Assembly: GCA_026770025.1 (NCBI GenBank)
Contig: JAMXDE010000050.1
Coordinates: 62,001 to 126,000, forward strand
Length of the DNA: 64,000 bases
Source of the DNA: Craspedostauros australis
Taxonomy: Eukaryota; Bacillariophyta; Bacillariophyceae; Mastogloiales; Achnanthaceae
Direction: 5' to 3'
A program made the translations under genes and the position numbers. The notes beneath the pieces are model-generated. The model ran no database searches and was not told the origin of the DNA. It was given only the letters and a program-made list of their open reading frames with translations. Positions 1 to 11,300 of this stretch are shown here, in pieces. Within the stretch, counting starts at the first letter, position 1. Each line of letters opens with the position of its first letter.

Positions 1-1
1 T

Positions 2-934
2 CGAGTGCCGATCAGCCGACAGGAACGATCTCGGTACCTGGATCTCGTCCTCTGTGATGGGACCAGGGATATGGACATCGGGGTTGTCCGTCATCTCCGT
101 TGACACCGCAGGCTTGCGGTCTACCGCCTTCTCATCCACACGCACACTCCGAATCAGCCGTTGGTTGAAATGGCAATTGATGGATCCATAATGGCTATCC
201 ATGTCAGCGTGGTGGGTGGATGAGCGAACCGCATGCGTGTTTCGGACCTCGATCTCTTCCTGTTCGTGGTATGGGATGACTGGGAACCGAACGCGTTCTG
301 GGTTCCAAGGTGTCGGGCTGGACAGTACGATGTGTGGTAGCTGGCTCAGGTCTGCGGATGATGGCCTCCATGTGTCAAGGTATATAGTGGTACCCTCTGA
401 TTGTAGACACGCCGCAAAACCCTGCTCGTCATGTCGTATGACCATAGGCTTCCCAGCGTATGGATTGTCCTGTACGTCAACTCCATGGTGCCGCAGTTGG
501 TTTGGATTGACCAACGAATGGTCGAGGCTCGGCATCGACAATGCCTCGTTGAACACGAGTATGTACCGTCTGCCTGCAGCGGACGTGTATCCGGTTGCGG
601 CCGTCACTATGGGCACATCTTTGACTGGATCATAGCTGTCAGTGTATGGTGACACATCACAGCATCTGTCAGTATAATGTAGCACCACACACTGTCGGCC
701 GGCAACAATGGTGTCAGCATGAGAGTCCAGTTCAAGCCTGGACTGTACCTCATGGCCATCATGCGGATTGTTGGCATGTATGGTGCCAACACGTCGTGAT
801 CTTTGGGACGTACGAAACACGGATATGCAACTGGTGTACTCGCAAGAGTGTCGTTGGATATGTGAGTAACAGCGTCTTAGACTACGAATCCAGATACCGA
901 ACATCACCACGAACGTGCACTCTCGCCAACACCA
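2..934 (-). CDS. Retroelement E1 pol, protease and start of pre-integrase region (partial, leaves window at left)
   Basis: This is the open continuation of the gag frame beyond the TGA at 935-937. No stop is seen from 934 down to the window edge. Near 725-690 the frame reads LELDSHADTIVAG; DSHADT is the aspartic protease active-site form of a copia-like group common in diatoms and other algae. Further on it reads FNEALSMPSLDHSLVNPNQL (about 560-500), a typical conserved block downstream of the protease in that group. Integrase, reverse transcriptase and RNase H would lie off the left edge. The frame is identical to that of gag (935..2374), so a single TGA separates them. Whether that TGA is a nonsense mutation or is read through cannot be told here. 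I see the motifs directly; the family placement is from memory. Confidence 0.7.
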
Positions 935-2374
935 TCAGCTTCCGGTGTTCTGTCGCTTGGAGTCCCTTCCACCAAACGCTGTGCCAGCTTGGTCGTGTCG
1001 ATTGGTCGCTGGCTGCCCACGATCCATGGCGGGCTCGTCGTTGGTATCGTGATTGCGCTTCTGTTGTGCGGATGCGGATGACTTGAGTTGGCTCACTTGT
1101 CTCTTGAGTTGCTGGACCTGTCGCTGGAGGTTCTGCTTGCCCTTCCCTCCGCGTCCGTTGCGCTTCGTGCCCCTGGCCTTCAGGATCTCTTCGCGGTGTT
1201 GCTGCACCTCGGCGCTGAACCACTGCTTTGGACTGTACTTGCCGATGTACAGGGATCCATCAGCTGTGATGGCGCCCACGGCTGGTGGTGATCCTTGCGA
1301 TGTGGTGCGACCGTTGGAGGTTGTTTGAGCGACTTGTCGGTTGCCCCGCATGCTGGTTGAATGCTCAGGTATTTCCTTCGCAAACTCCAAGAGGACTGTC
1401 TTGTAATTGGTTGGGTTGCGGCTGTAGTCCAGCTTGAGTGTGGACTTGAGCATCTGCAATCCCGGTGCTTGGATTGTCTGGAAGATGGTGTCAACGATGT
1501 CTTGGTCATACATCGGTCGGTCGCAGTCGTCAAGTTCGTCCACTGCACGTTGCAGCTTGGCCGAGTACTGTTCGAAGGACAGGTGGCGCTCGTTGTTGTA
1601 GCGAATGGTGCGAAGGACTTGCTTGGCGGCTGTGACCCTTGCCTCGACGCTGGCTGGGTTGTCGTACCTTTCAGCCAGTGCCTTGAAGCAACGCCTGCCG
1701 TCGCGCGCCCTGATGAATGGCTTGATGTAGGTGTACGCGTCAGAATCCTCTGCGATGTTCTGAAGGATGATGCGGTGCACTGTTGCTGTGTCCAGGCGAT
1801 AGGTTTCGCCGGTCAGCGGCGCTAGCGTGAGAGCGTTGTGTTCCCAGCTGAGCTCGGGTTCGTCGGATGTCTCCGCCTGCTCTCTGATGACATAGCTGAG
1901 TGGGATGCCTTTGGCACCAATGATGGCCTCAAGGGTGCTCACAAGTTCATCCACCCAGCGTCGCCATTGCGCGCCTGACTTGAGTTGGACACAGAAGGTG
2001 TGCGTCAACAGCTTGTCACCCTTCTTCGTCTGTGTGACGCGCCGGTCGTGCCGTGCCTTCGCTTCCAGTATCTCGGAAAAGAATTCCTGACGCGTGGTGT
2101 CATCGTCGAACTCAACCTCGAGATCCAACCGCACTTGGTCTTGCACCCAATACATGAGGGCGATGAGCAGGCGCCTCGTCGCTCTGGAGACATGGAAGGC
2201 GTCTTGACCTCTGCGAGAGTACTGGTTGCAAGCGGTGTCGATGGCTTCCGCTGTCTCATGTTGCAACCCTTCGAGTCCAACATTCTGCGGCACGAAGTCG
2301 TCGCGGACGATGTTGCGGTGGGGAATCGAGTCAAACCCCAACCAGGTGAAGATCTGGGTCAGTGTGATCGCCAT
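935..2374 (-). CDS. Retroelement E1 gag-like protein
   Basis: A 479-residue ORF starting MAITLTQIFTWLGF. The first 300 residues are a mixed helical gag/UBN2-like region, including RCFKALAERYDNPASVEARV and a YSAKLQRAVDEL segment. It is followed by a glycine/lysine-rich linker and a coiled-coil-like stretch (QRQVQQLKRQVSQLKSS, about 415-435). The C-terminus, AGTAFGGRDSKRQNTGS, resembles the AGxAFG junction seen before the protease in this retroelement group. There is no CCHC knuckle. The ORF ends in TGA, and the same frame continues as protease. It would provide the nucleocapsid of E1. The matching 5' LTR should lie just right of 2374 but its ends could not be fixed. Confidence 0.7.
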   Translation of the reverse strand: MAITLTQIFTWLGFDSIPHRNIVRDDFVPQNVGLEGLQHETAEAIDTACNQYSRRGQDAFHVSRATRRLLIALMYWVQDQVRLDLEVEFDDDTTRQEFFSEILEAKARHDRRVTQTKKGDKLLTHTFCVQLKSGAQWRRWVDELVSTLEAIIGAKGIPLSYVIREQAETSDEPELSWEHNALTLAPLTGETYRLDTATVHRIILQNIAEDSDAYTYIKPFIRARDGRRCFKALAERYDNPASVEARVTAAKQVLRTIRYNNERHLSFEQYSAKLQRAVDELDDCDRPMYDQDIVDTIFQTIQAPGLQMLKSTLKLDYSRNPTNYKTVLLEFAKEIPEHSTSMRGNRQVAQTTSNGRTTSQGSPPAVGAITADGSLYIGKYSPKQWFSAEVQQHREEILKARGTKRNGRGGKGKQNLQRQVQQLKRQVSQLKSSASAQQKRNHDTNDEPAMDRGQPATNRHDQAGTAFGGRDSKRQNTGS

Positions 2375-2812
2375 GCTGTGTGGTGGTCAGCCGGTACTGC
2401 CGCTGCTGGACACTCTCACTTGGATGATCAATCCGTGAGTCCGTTGAGCTCCCAAGTGACCTGACTTCTGCGAGCCGTCGCTCCTGCCGTCACTGGTTCC
2501 AAATCGCAGAGCGAAGCAACTGATAAACCGAATGATTCTGGCCTGCTTGCGTGCTCAGGATGCGAAGTGAAGCACTCTCAGGCACACAGATGACAGTCTT
2601 CTATTGCTTATCTGTTGTTGGTGTATTGCTGATACACTCCTTGTTGTGAACCAGATTGTGACCGCATGCCATGAATCCAACAAAGACACATGCTCTGTTT
2701 GTTTTTTTCCCTTTGTGTTGTTTCAGCCACAAACACTCCGCCTCGGTTGCTTATGACTGTACGGTCACAGAATCTTTGACCAATACGAGCTACGCGACTC
2801 GTTTGACCCTAA
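2375..2812. other. E1 leader / unresolved LTR region, no gene
   Basis: This stretch lies upstream of the minus-strand E1 gag and should contain its leader, primer-binding site and part of its 5' LTR. No direct-repeat partner is in the window, since the 3' LTR would be off the left edge, so the boundaries are not defined. ORFs here are short and have no recognisable motifs. Confidence 0.4.
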
Positions 2813-3280
2813 AACTTTCTCTGCGAGTTCGCTGGCGACAAGGACAACCGCATCAGCGTAGGAGGACACATCGTGCTACTACAAGGAGTGCCAATCATCT
2901 GGAGATCGAAGGCACAACGCAGCGTGACACTGAGCTCAACGGAAGCAGAGTACGTTGCACTATCGGAGGCCGGAAAGGAGATCCGCTTCCTCACCCAACT
3001 GATGAGAGACATCGGGCTGGAGATGCACAGACCAGCAGACGTGATGGTTGACAACGTGGGAGCAATCTTCATCGCTTCCAACCCATCCACATCCGCCCGA
3101 ACCAGACACATCGACATACGACATCACTTCATTCGAGAACTGATTGCGAACAGAGAGGCTAGAGCCCGGTTCGTACGTTCAGAGGACAACATCGCCGACG
3201 GGTTCACCAAGAACACGAAGAAGGAGATCTACGACAGACACAAGGGCGATATCATCCAGCCAAGGTCAGCATTGGACTAA
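2813..3280 (+). pseudogene. 5'-truncated copia RNase H fragment
   Basis: The frame opens just after a TAA at 2810-2812. From about 2822 it reads CEFAGDKDNRISVGGHIVLLQGVPIIWRSKAQ..., then VTLSSTEAEYVALSEAGKEI, VMVDNVGAIFIA and a TRHIDIRHHFIREL block, ending at 3280. These are the RNase H core and C-terminus of a copia polyprotein, close in sequence to the E3 and E4 RNase H in this window but on the opposite strand. Everything upstream (gag to RT) is missing. A purine run and an LTR start follow about 85 bp after the stop, as expected for the 3' end of an element. Confidence 0.8.
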
Positions 3281-3365
3281 TGGAACGGAGAGTGGGACGG
3301 TGATGATGAAGGGTAAGAGAGAGCAGAGTCAAGAACGATATATTGTCAATGCGACAATGGAAGGG

Positions 3366-4120
3366 TGTCAGGAATCGGGGGTACGCTTTTACCAAGATAC
3401 CCATGATTGCCGCACCTCCCAATAATATCTTCACAACTCGACGAGGTCAACTTTGTTGGTAACACTCGGACCACCTTGCAGCCTGTCCCCCATCAACCCT
3501 CTGTTCATGAATGACATCAACATCAGTCATGTCCCACCATGGAGCCTATCCATGTACCACCGCTGTAATGAGGGCGAACCTATGGATCGACCTCTAGGGA
3601 TGTAATCGCACATGAGCCAAGACTATGGGCGAAACTGTCGATATGTATCAGACATGTCGACGCGCATCGACGGACAAGGGATCGCTTCTCTGAGAAAGCG
3701 AAACGGAGGCGATGCTCCTATCCGCTCAAGAGCACGAATGACGACGCGACATGCATTGAACATGACCGGTGAGTATGTGATGATGGCGCAGGTGGAATAC
3801 TGAGGAACCGAAGGTCAAGTGGGATCGATCAGACTGAGACCCATGCTGAAGGTACCTGTGCGTCTATGAGAGATGCTGCTCGAATGTAGAAGATTCAAAT
3901 CACCACGATGATGCATGATGAACCTGCAGAAGAGAGCATGAGAGCAAGCTGATGAAGCAGATGAAAGCAACCATGAACAAGTGCATGATCATGGTGAACT
4001 GCTACAGATTACACTTGCTGCTGAACTGGAATTGGAGAGTCAAGGAGTTTGTTCTCACAGTTCTAAATTGGTACAGATTGATAAGAGATTAATCTACTAC
4101 CTAACCCCGGATTTCCAACA
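3366..4120 (+). repeat. 3' LTR of the truncated plus-strand copia
   Basis: It begins TGTCAGGAATCGG directly after the purine tract GGAAGGG (3359-3365) and ends GGATTTCCAACA, giving the TGT...ACA termini shared with the E3 and E4 LTRs. About 755 bp. Immediately to its right lies the last 57 bp of the E3 LTR, so this element apparently inserted into, or recombined with, the E3 left LTR. The 5' LTR partner is not in the window. Boundaries are inferred from termini and context. Confidence 0.6.
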
Positions 4121-4121
4121 G

Positions 4122-4177
4122 ATGGCGGCAAGCAAGTGTGACTGATGCATACACATCCGAGTACACACATTCCGACA
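4122..4177 (-). repeat. Remnant of E3 3' LTR
   Basis: GATGGCGGCAAGCAAGTGTG and the following bases to ACATTCCGACA match 20196-20252 base for base by eye. The match ends abruptly at 4121, where the plus-strand copia LTR begins. The purine tract of E3 (plus-strand CCCTTCCT, 4178-4185) follows directly, confirming that this is the 3' LTR end. Confidence 0.85.
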
Positions 4178-4196
4178 CCCTTCCTGTAGGCGTCAG

Positions 4197-4754
4197 TCAT
4201 TCGCTGCTGTCGCCAGTGTGTAGGTAAGTCTTCTCGTGTTCGCGCTGTAGCTCTGACTTGATGTTCTTCGTGAAGCCGTCGCTTCGGTTGTTCTCTGATT
4301 TGACGAAGATGATTTCGATCAGCTTGTCATTCACCATGTTGCGGACGTAATGATGGCGTACGTCGATATGGCGGGAGCGTTGCGATGTTGAGGGATTCTT
4401 CGCGATGAAGATCGCTCCAACATTGTCGACTCTCACGGTGATTGGAGTCTTCACTGGCACTCCTACACTCTCCAGGAGTTGCATCACAAAGAAGATCTCC
4501 TTCGCCGCTTCGGATAGCGCGATGTACTCCGCCTCTGATGAACTGAGGGTCACTGCCTTCTGCGCCTTGGATCGCCAGAGGATAGGGACTTGACAGAGGT
4601 AGAGGATGAATCCGCCGACACTGATGCGAGTGTCCTTGTCTCCGGCGTATTCGCTGTCGCAGAACATCTCCATGTTCCATGCGCTGCTGTCTGTCATGAC
4701 AGGATGGATCTTCAGACCGTAGTGCTTCGTGTCGATGACGTATTTGATGATACG
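4197..4754 (-). pseudogene. E3 polyprotein C-terminus (RNase H), separated by E2
   Basis: Reading left from 4754 the frame gives RIIKYVIDTKHYG..., then CDSEYAGDKDTRISVGGFIL, VTLSSSEAEYIALSEAAKEI, RVDNVGAIFIAKNPSTS and RSRHIDVRHHYVRNMV, stopping at 4197. This is copia RNase H with the conserved acidic residues of the EAEY and DN motifs. The low coordinate is in phase with the E3 ORF that ends at 13527, so this is the missing end of that polyprotein. An internal ATG at 4697 gives a 166-codon ORF, but that start is an artefact of the split. Confidence 0.85.
4750..4754. repeat. Target-site duplication of E2, left copy (ATACG)
   Basis: ATACG lies immediately left of the E2 left LTR. The same five bases are at 13522-13526, immediately right of the right LTR. 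Removing E2 plus one copy restores the E3 reading frame. Confidence 0.9.
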
Positions 4755-5297
4755 AGTTAGTATTCCGTGTCTTTTGCACGTTGTCAGGAGGATGATCTGC
4801 CCTTCAACCGGCTTTGACGCCGTTTGATGTTGAGAACAAAGCTGTATCAGACGATGGTGTAACTGTAGTAAACTTGGAAGTAAGCTGTGAAGATTGTTTC
4901 TGATTGCTTGTTTTATGTGTTAAGCCTACTATTGATAGGACGATCGAGTAAAAAGGTGGGGTGCGTGCTGTCGTACTTCAGCCGTTCTTTGTTGCGCAGC
5001 AGCATGCCGTGGTGATCCTGCACACATACAGCCTTCCAGTATCATCACCCGTAGAGCAGTAGCTGATCCATTCGCATGGATATGCTTCAAGACAGATGCA
5101 TGTTCGGCAGGGTGACGAGGTGGACAGGTGGCAGGGGTGCATGAGCTGGAGGGCGAGCAACGCAAGGATTGCAGTTCAACTACACATCGTGTGTGTGGTA
5201 GCCTTTCATCACAGTATCGGTCTTGGGTACCGAATACCGTGTACGCGGAATGGACAGTCAAGTCCCGGGTCAGTCCCGGAGCTAGTCTGTCCCAACT
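4755..5297 (-). repeat. E2 3' LTR
   Basis: On the plus strand it starts AGTTAGTATTCCGTG and ends CTGTCCCAACT. It reads identical to 12979-13521. A 110-codon minus-strand ORF inside it (4929-5261) occurs identically in the other LTR and is not considered a gene. Confidence 0.95.
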
Positions 5298-5306
5298 CTC
5301 CCTCTC
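5298..5306 (-). other. E2 polypurine tract
   Basis: Read on the element strand, GAGAGGGAG sits directly before the 3' LTR start AGTTGGGACAG. That is the position of a plus-strand primer for reverse transcription. Confidence 0.7.
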
Positions 5307-5380
5307 GGCGTAGTGCGAAGCATGTCCCCGGTGTAAAAAACCTCCATCGTTCGATTAACAGTTCACAATTTGTGGTGCCA

Positions 5381-8300
5381 TCACCATCCCATGAGCATCC
5401 GTCGCAGGTGTTCGAATGCATCCCGCGCAAGGCCCTTGGTGAAGATGTCAGCGACCTGATGTGGTGTTGGTACGTGTAGGATTCGAATGAAGCCTTCCTT
5501 GACCCAATGCCAGAAGAAATGCCATTTGGTGAGAAAGTGTTTGGTTCGCGCCGTGACCTTGTGGTTTGTTGCCAGCGAGATGCACGCCTCATTGTCTTCA
5601 AAAACGGTGCATTGGATGTTGGTTTGCAGCGGTTGATTGAGACTCGTTGATGCGTTGACTTCGTTGATGAGTTGTTGCATGGGTATGAGGGCACGCATGG
5701 CGAGAGACAGCGCGGCGTATTCCGACTCCATTGTCGATAAGGCGATCTCCGTCTGCAGTTTTGATTTCCACACGAGCGGGCAGCCGCCGAGGATGATGAC
5801 GTAGCCGGTACGTGAGCGTACTGCGTTGGGAGAATCGTCGGACTCGCGCTTGTACAAGCCAGCAAAATCGGCATCGACGTAGCACTCCAAGTTGAGTTGG
5901 CCCGTTGGTCGTACGATAGTGCCCATGGTGTTTGTGTGGCGGAGGTATCGCACGATCATCTTGATGGCCTTTGCGTGTGGCTGGCGAGGGTCGTTGCTGA
6001 ATCGGGCCACTTGAGAGACGGCGAAGGCCAGGTCGGGGCGTGTGTTCGTAGTCAAGTAGAGCAGCATGCCGATGATGGAGCGGTAATTCCATGCTTCCTT
6101 CATTGGCGGTTGGTCGGTTGAGGCGCCGAGGGCAAGTTGTGTTGTTGGTGTTACGTTTGGTTTGCAATGCTGCATGCCGGTGGCCTCGATGATCTTGTTG
6201 ATTAATCCGGTCTGCTTGAGGTGGATAGTGTTGTTTTTGGGGTCTCGGTGCAGTGATATTCCTAGGAACTCCGTGAACGTGCCCTCGCGTGTGAGATCAA
6301 ATCCGCGTTTGCGCATGGACTCGATGAATGCGTCTGCCTCTTCTTCCGTACGCGAAGCGATGCCAGCGTCGTCCACGTAGAGAACGATCATCATGCCGTC
6401 GCGCATGAACAGGCACTTCTCTTGGTCACACGCGTGAAACCCTTCCGCAAGGAGGGCGCGCACGAGATGCTGATACCATAGCTTGGGAGCTATAGTGAGA
6501 CCATAAAGGCTTTTAATCAGCTTGAGGCACGTGTCAGGTCCATTTGTTGATCGGAAACCGCGAGGGAGGTGTAAGTAGACAGGTCGGTGGATGTCGGCTT
6601 GGACGAACGCGTTCGAAAAATCGATCGATGTCGTGACCCAGCGGAGCAAAATGGAAAGGATGAGAAAGACGCGGACGGATGACCATGCGACAACCGGAGC
6701 GTAGGTTGCCTCCGTTTCGGTCATCATATCGCCTCTGCAGCACCATCGGCCTTTGTACTTCTTGACCGTGCCATCAGGCATTCGCTTGCGTCGGAATACC
6801 CACGTGCCTGGAAAGATGCGGTCGGTGGTGGAGGACTTTGGTACCTCAATCCATGTCCCTTTCTTCGTGAGATCGTGGATTTCCTTGTGTGCGGCGGCCA
6901 TCCATTCACTCTTGTTGTCGTCGTTCATTGCCTCGTTGAAGGAAAGCGTGTCTGGGTCGGCTTTTGACGCCTTGTAGCTGAAGTAGCGGTCTGTGATGCT
7001 GAGGTCACCGCCGCTGGTGAAGAAGCTGAGCAGGTCGTATGTGATGAAAGCGTTGTGCTCGCCGTCGTCGTTGTTGTCGCGGTCGAGGATGGCTGCCATC
7101 GCATGATGCTCGGTGCGTTCAGAAGGCTCGAACTCACTTGGAGGGACTGAGATGTTCGGTGGGATCGCCGGAGCCACTCCGAGCTGGACGAGCAGGTGAT
7201 GTAGGGCGACTTCGTAGCGTTCGTTGTGTGTGGCGATATTCCAAACCTGGTTGGCTCGGGTCATGAAGTTATACAGTCTCTCGCTATCGTCGGGCGGCCG
7301 CATGCCGCTGTTGACTGCCGCGATTGCTCGCTCAAGGGTGTATGGCTCTCCTTCCGTCCGTGGGATGAAATCAAAGTAGGAGACAGGCAGTTCGTATTCA
7401 TCAGCAAGGATGAGGTCGTCGAGAGTATCAATCAGTCGGCGAATGGCGTAGTAGAGACATTGCATGCGGGCGTCCCTCGACGGAAACCGGAAGCGCACTA
7501 CATTGTCGAAGTAGTGTTCCATGTATTGGACGACGCGTGGAAGTTGGGTCCACAGGGTTGCCATCTCCGTGGGCCCCATCTCAGAATCGTCAGAAGAGTC
7601 GTCGTCATCCGCGAGTGTTTCGGGCGGATTACTTGCCATTAGGATGTGGTGTTCGTTGGTTGGCGCTCCTCCGCTTGTCACTGCGTCCTCTTGTTCCTTG
7701 CGCATTCTGGCTCGGATTTCGAGTTGTTGGATGCGAAGCATCCTCTCCATCTCGAGGTCGCCCTGTGCCCAGCGTCGTTCTTCCTGAGTCAATGCTGTGG
7801 TTTCGATTGTCGCTAGATTTCGGAGCATGGAGTCGGCGTGGCGCACCAGAGCGTGGGCCTTCTGTGTTACTGCGTCATCCTGATGAGTGGCGTATTTCTT
7901 GAGTGTCGCACGGCAGGTCTGGAGAGCATGTTTCATGTCTGCCACGGCTTGGTCCTTGCTGGGTTCACCCATTGCGACGGTGGTTACGTTTGCGCTGGTT
8001 TCGGATGGTTGTGTGATGTCGTCGGCCCAGGCCACTTTTCCACCCAACGTGTCGTAGGTGAGGCGCTCGACAGTCCGTCGCTCTCGTGGTGTGCGCTTGT
8101 TGATGCGTCCGGAGCGGCGTAGTGGAGGCGGTTTTGCCTTTCTAATCGTTGGTTGTTCTGTTGGTACAGTGATGGGTTTGCGCAGCGGTGAAGTTGGAGG
8201 AGAGTCGATCGGTGGTTGCACGTCGTCGTCACTGTTGTCGTTGGCAACTCCCTCTGTCGGTGGCAACGGTTTAGGGAGGCTTGTCGGAGTCTCTTCGGCT

Positions 8301-11300
8301 CCCTCTTTCGACGGCATTGGTGGTATCGGCTTGTTGATATCGATCGTTGTTGGCGAGTGGCTGGTTTGCTGAGGTGGTTGCACTTGGTCGATTGGGGTAA
8401 CTTCGTTCTTCGTGTGTGATGTCACGGGTTGCCTCAAAATGTGAGTTGGCGAATTTCGTTCACTCACAGTCGGGGTTCTTGTGTTTGGCGTTTCTGACAA
8501 CAATTTTGCTGGCGGTTCGTCATCGTGTGAGGGAAGGAATCGCTGATGGTCGGCTTCATCCTCTCGCTCGATGTCCCGCTCTTCCATAGCAATGACATCG
8601 TCGTCATCGAACGGTATTTGATACGTAGTATCGCCGAACATGTGTGTCCATTCTGTTGAATTGTAGTCTGGGAGGTCAGCCAAATCAGTCGCTATCGTCG
8701 CAAACCAATCGTCAAACACAACGTGAAATTGTGGTGTGATTGATCCTGTCCTCGGCGAGAGGACCAGCGGAACCGTGGATGCGTGGCGAGCGGAGAGTCC
8801 CATGTTTACATAGCGCTCCCCACGTGGTTCCCATCTTGGTATCTTGCGGCCGTCGCCGAGCGCCTTATTCAAGACGTAGACGGGGCTGCCCCACACATGT
8901 AGGTTGTGTAGCTGTTTCAGGGGCATGCGCGTGCGCGAGAGAATATCCAAAGGCGTGAGTCCTGTTGCTGCGCTTGGTACGCGATTGTGTACGTAAGCGG
9001 CATGGATGACGGCCATGGGCCAGTGCTGGGCATCGAACATTGTAGGCCAATGAATGCTTTGATGCATCATCATTGTTCGTGCCATAGAGATGATCGTGCG
9101 GATGCTGCGCTCGGCCACTCCGTTGTGATGGTGAGCGCCGACTCCAGCAAAGCGGTGCACTTGATGAAACCGTTTGAGGTGTTCGGCGTAGTCTGGCGAT
9201 GTAAAGGTGGTGGCGTTGTCCGAGAGGTACGAGCGCACAGGCACACCCACATCGCGGCACATGGATTCAAAGCGTTCCTTTGCTTCCAATGTAGCGTGGG
9301 TCGTGAGGGATGCAACTGGCTCCACGTGTATGTAGCCGGACGCGTGGTCCACGAACATTGCGCCACCCTTGTACATCTCCGATGCATCGGACTTGCCTCT
9401 TCCTGTGAAGAGGCGGCCCAAGGTGCGTCCCACGAAGTGGTCCACTGAGACTTGCTGACCCGGGAAGAGGTGATCCGTTTTGATCACACCCTGTCGGTCT
9501 TGTACGGCGTGTTGCGTTGTGCCTGGTGTGGTTCTGCGGTGTTGTTTGCCAAATTGGCACGCCGCACACAGCGGGCATTCTTGTACGCGGGCGGCAGCTG
9601 TTTGCATCTTCCGTGATGCCTCAGTGTTGACAAGGGCGCCGGATCGGAGTAGGAACTGCACTCGTCTGAAGGAGAGGTGCCCGAGTCGATAGTGCCACTT
9701 GAGCAGCTCCTTCTGCGGTTGAGTCAGGTTTTGGTTCTGCTCTGCCACGGAAGTTACAGTTGTGGCGAGCGCCGCTGGGAGTTCGGTGAGGTCGCCAGTG
9801 CGATATGCACGTGAGGTCGGAAGGTTGTTCGATTTCTTGTTGTGGGCGATGATGAGACCTCGTTCGTTGTTTCCAGGGATGCCGCTCAGCTGGATGTTGT
9901 TCGCTTCCACGACAATATTCTCCCCTTTGTATTCATTGAGGAGGCATGCGGTGCTGATGAGCTTGACTGAGGACTGCGGCACGTAGAAAGCCGGGAGAGA
10001 TAAGGATCGAGGGTTGCCGTTGACGTCGATGATGGACCATTCAACCCTGCCTTTCGTCTTTACCTTGGTACGGCGAAGGAACCCGTTGAGGAAGGTTGGC
10101 GAGGTTGGAGCAGACGTAGGGCCCACGAAGTCGTTAATATCGTTGGTCACGCAGATGGAGGCGCCAGTGTCCCATACCACATCGAAGGAGCCGTCTTGAG
10201 GGATGATGCCTTCCACCTTGTGGGGTGCGGCGAAGGCATGTTGGAAACCGAAGGTTGTTGCGAGGGTGTGGTAGGCGTTGGTAATTAGACTGGTGCCTGT
10301 GTATCCATGGGGCTGTGCTTCGCTTGTGTTACCGTTGTGGCGGAGACTCTGATGTTCACTTGGATCTGTGTGAGACCCCCGCTTGAAGCGAGTGGGAGTT
10401 CTTAAGTGGTAAAAGTCGCAGTGATGTTTCGTGTGCCGGTTCGGTGGACGAGCGGGATTCATTTTGTTTCGCGCGCGACAGGAGTTTTGGTGTTTTGGGA
10501 ACCGGCGAGCGCGGCGAGTTTTGTTTTGGTGGTTCGCACTTGGGGCGTGACGTGGGACGTGATGTTTCGCGTTGGTGCGCTTGTGAAGGAGAAAATGTTT
10601 GAAGTCGTCGTTCCCGAACAGAGAGTCGTAGAGATCGTTCGAGGGCGTTGCCGGGTAGTGATAGAAGCGTGGTCTTGCTCTATTTGACTTGTTTTGTTTC
10701 TTCCTCCACGTGTTGACCTGGCGGATGGTTCGCATTGGAGTTGGCTGGTACTGGCGTGGGACGTTGGTGTGAAGGGCGAATAGCATAATGGCTGTCGTCA
10801 TCCACATCATGATACTCACCACATGCCATCCACACTCGATGCCGAGTAGAGAGATTTGTGCTGCACAAAGGAGGAGAAAGGTGCCGGTGACGATGTTGAT
10901 AGTTTCGAAGGCAGTGAACACGTTCCACACGGCGGTCCACCAGGAGCGTTCGTTTGCGTGAGCTTCGGCGGAGAGGCAGGTCCATGCTGCATGGTCGATT
11001 TCGAGCTGTGGACTGTTTGGCTTGTGCTTGAAGTCGTCGATGTGGCCGGCTGTGCCGTGGGAGATGCGCCAGTGGCGGCACTTCGCGCACCAGTGGAAGG
11101 TCTTGTTGTTCATGAGCTTTTGTTGTGGCTCACCCTTCCGTGGGGGTGTTGTGATCCAAGGGTCCTTCTTTTGTTGTGTTTTCTTGTTGGCCTGTTTGCC
11201 CTTGGCGTTCATGCGTTTGCCTCCTTTGTTCTGTTCCAGAAGACGAGCTTCCTTTGTAGTTGAGGAGTGGTTTGCATGCATGCGCGGGGTGTTGCGGTCA

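Noticed and set aside
4929-5261. 110-codon ORF in the E2 LTR, repeated at 13153-13485
   Set aside because: It is identical in both copies only because the LTRs are identical; the diverged solo LTR has a changed version and no conserved protein features are seen.
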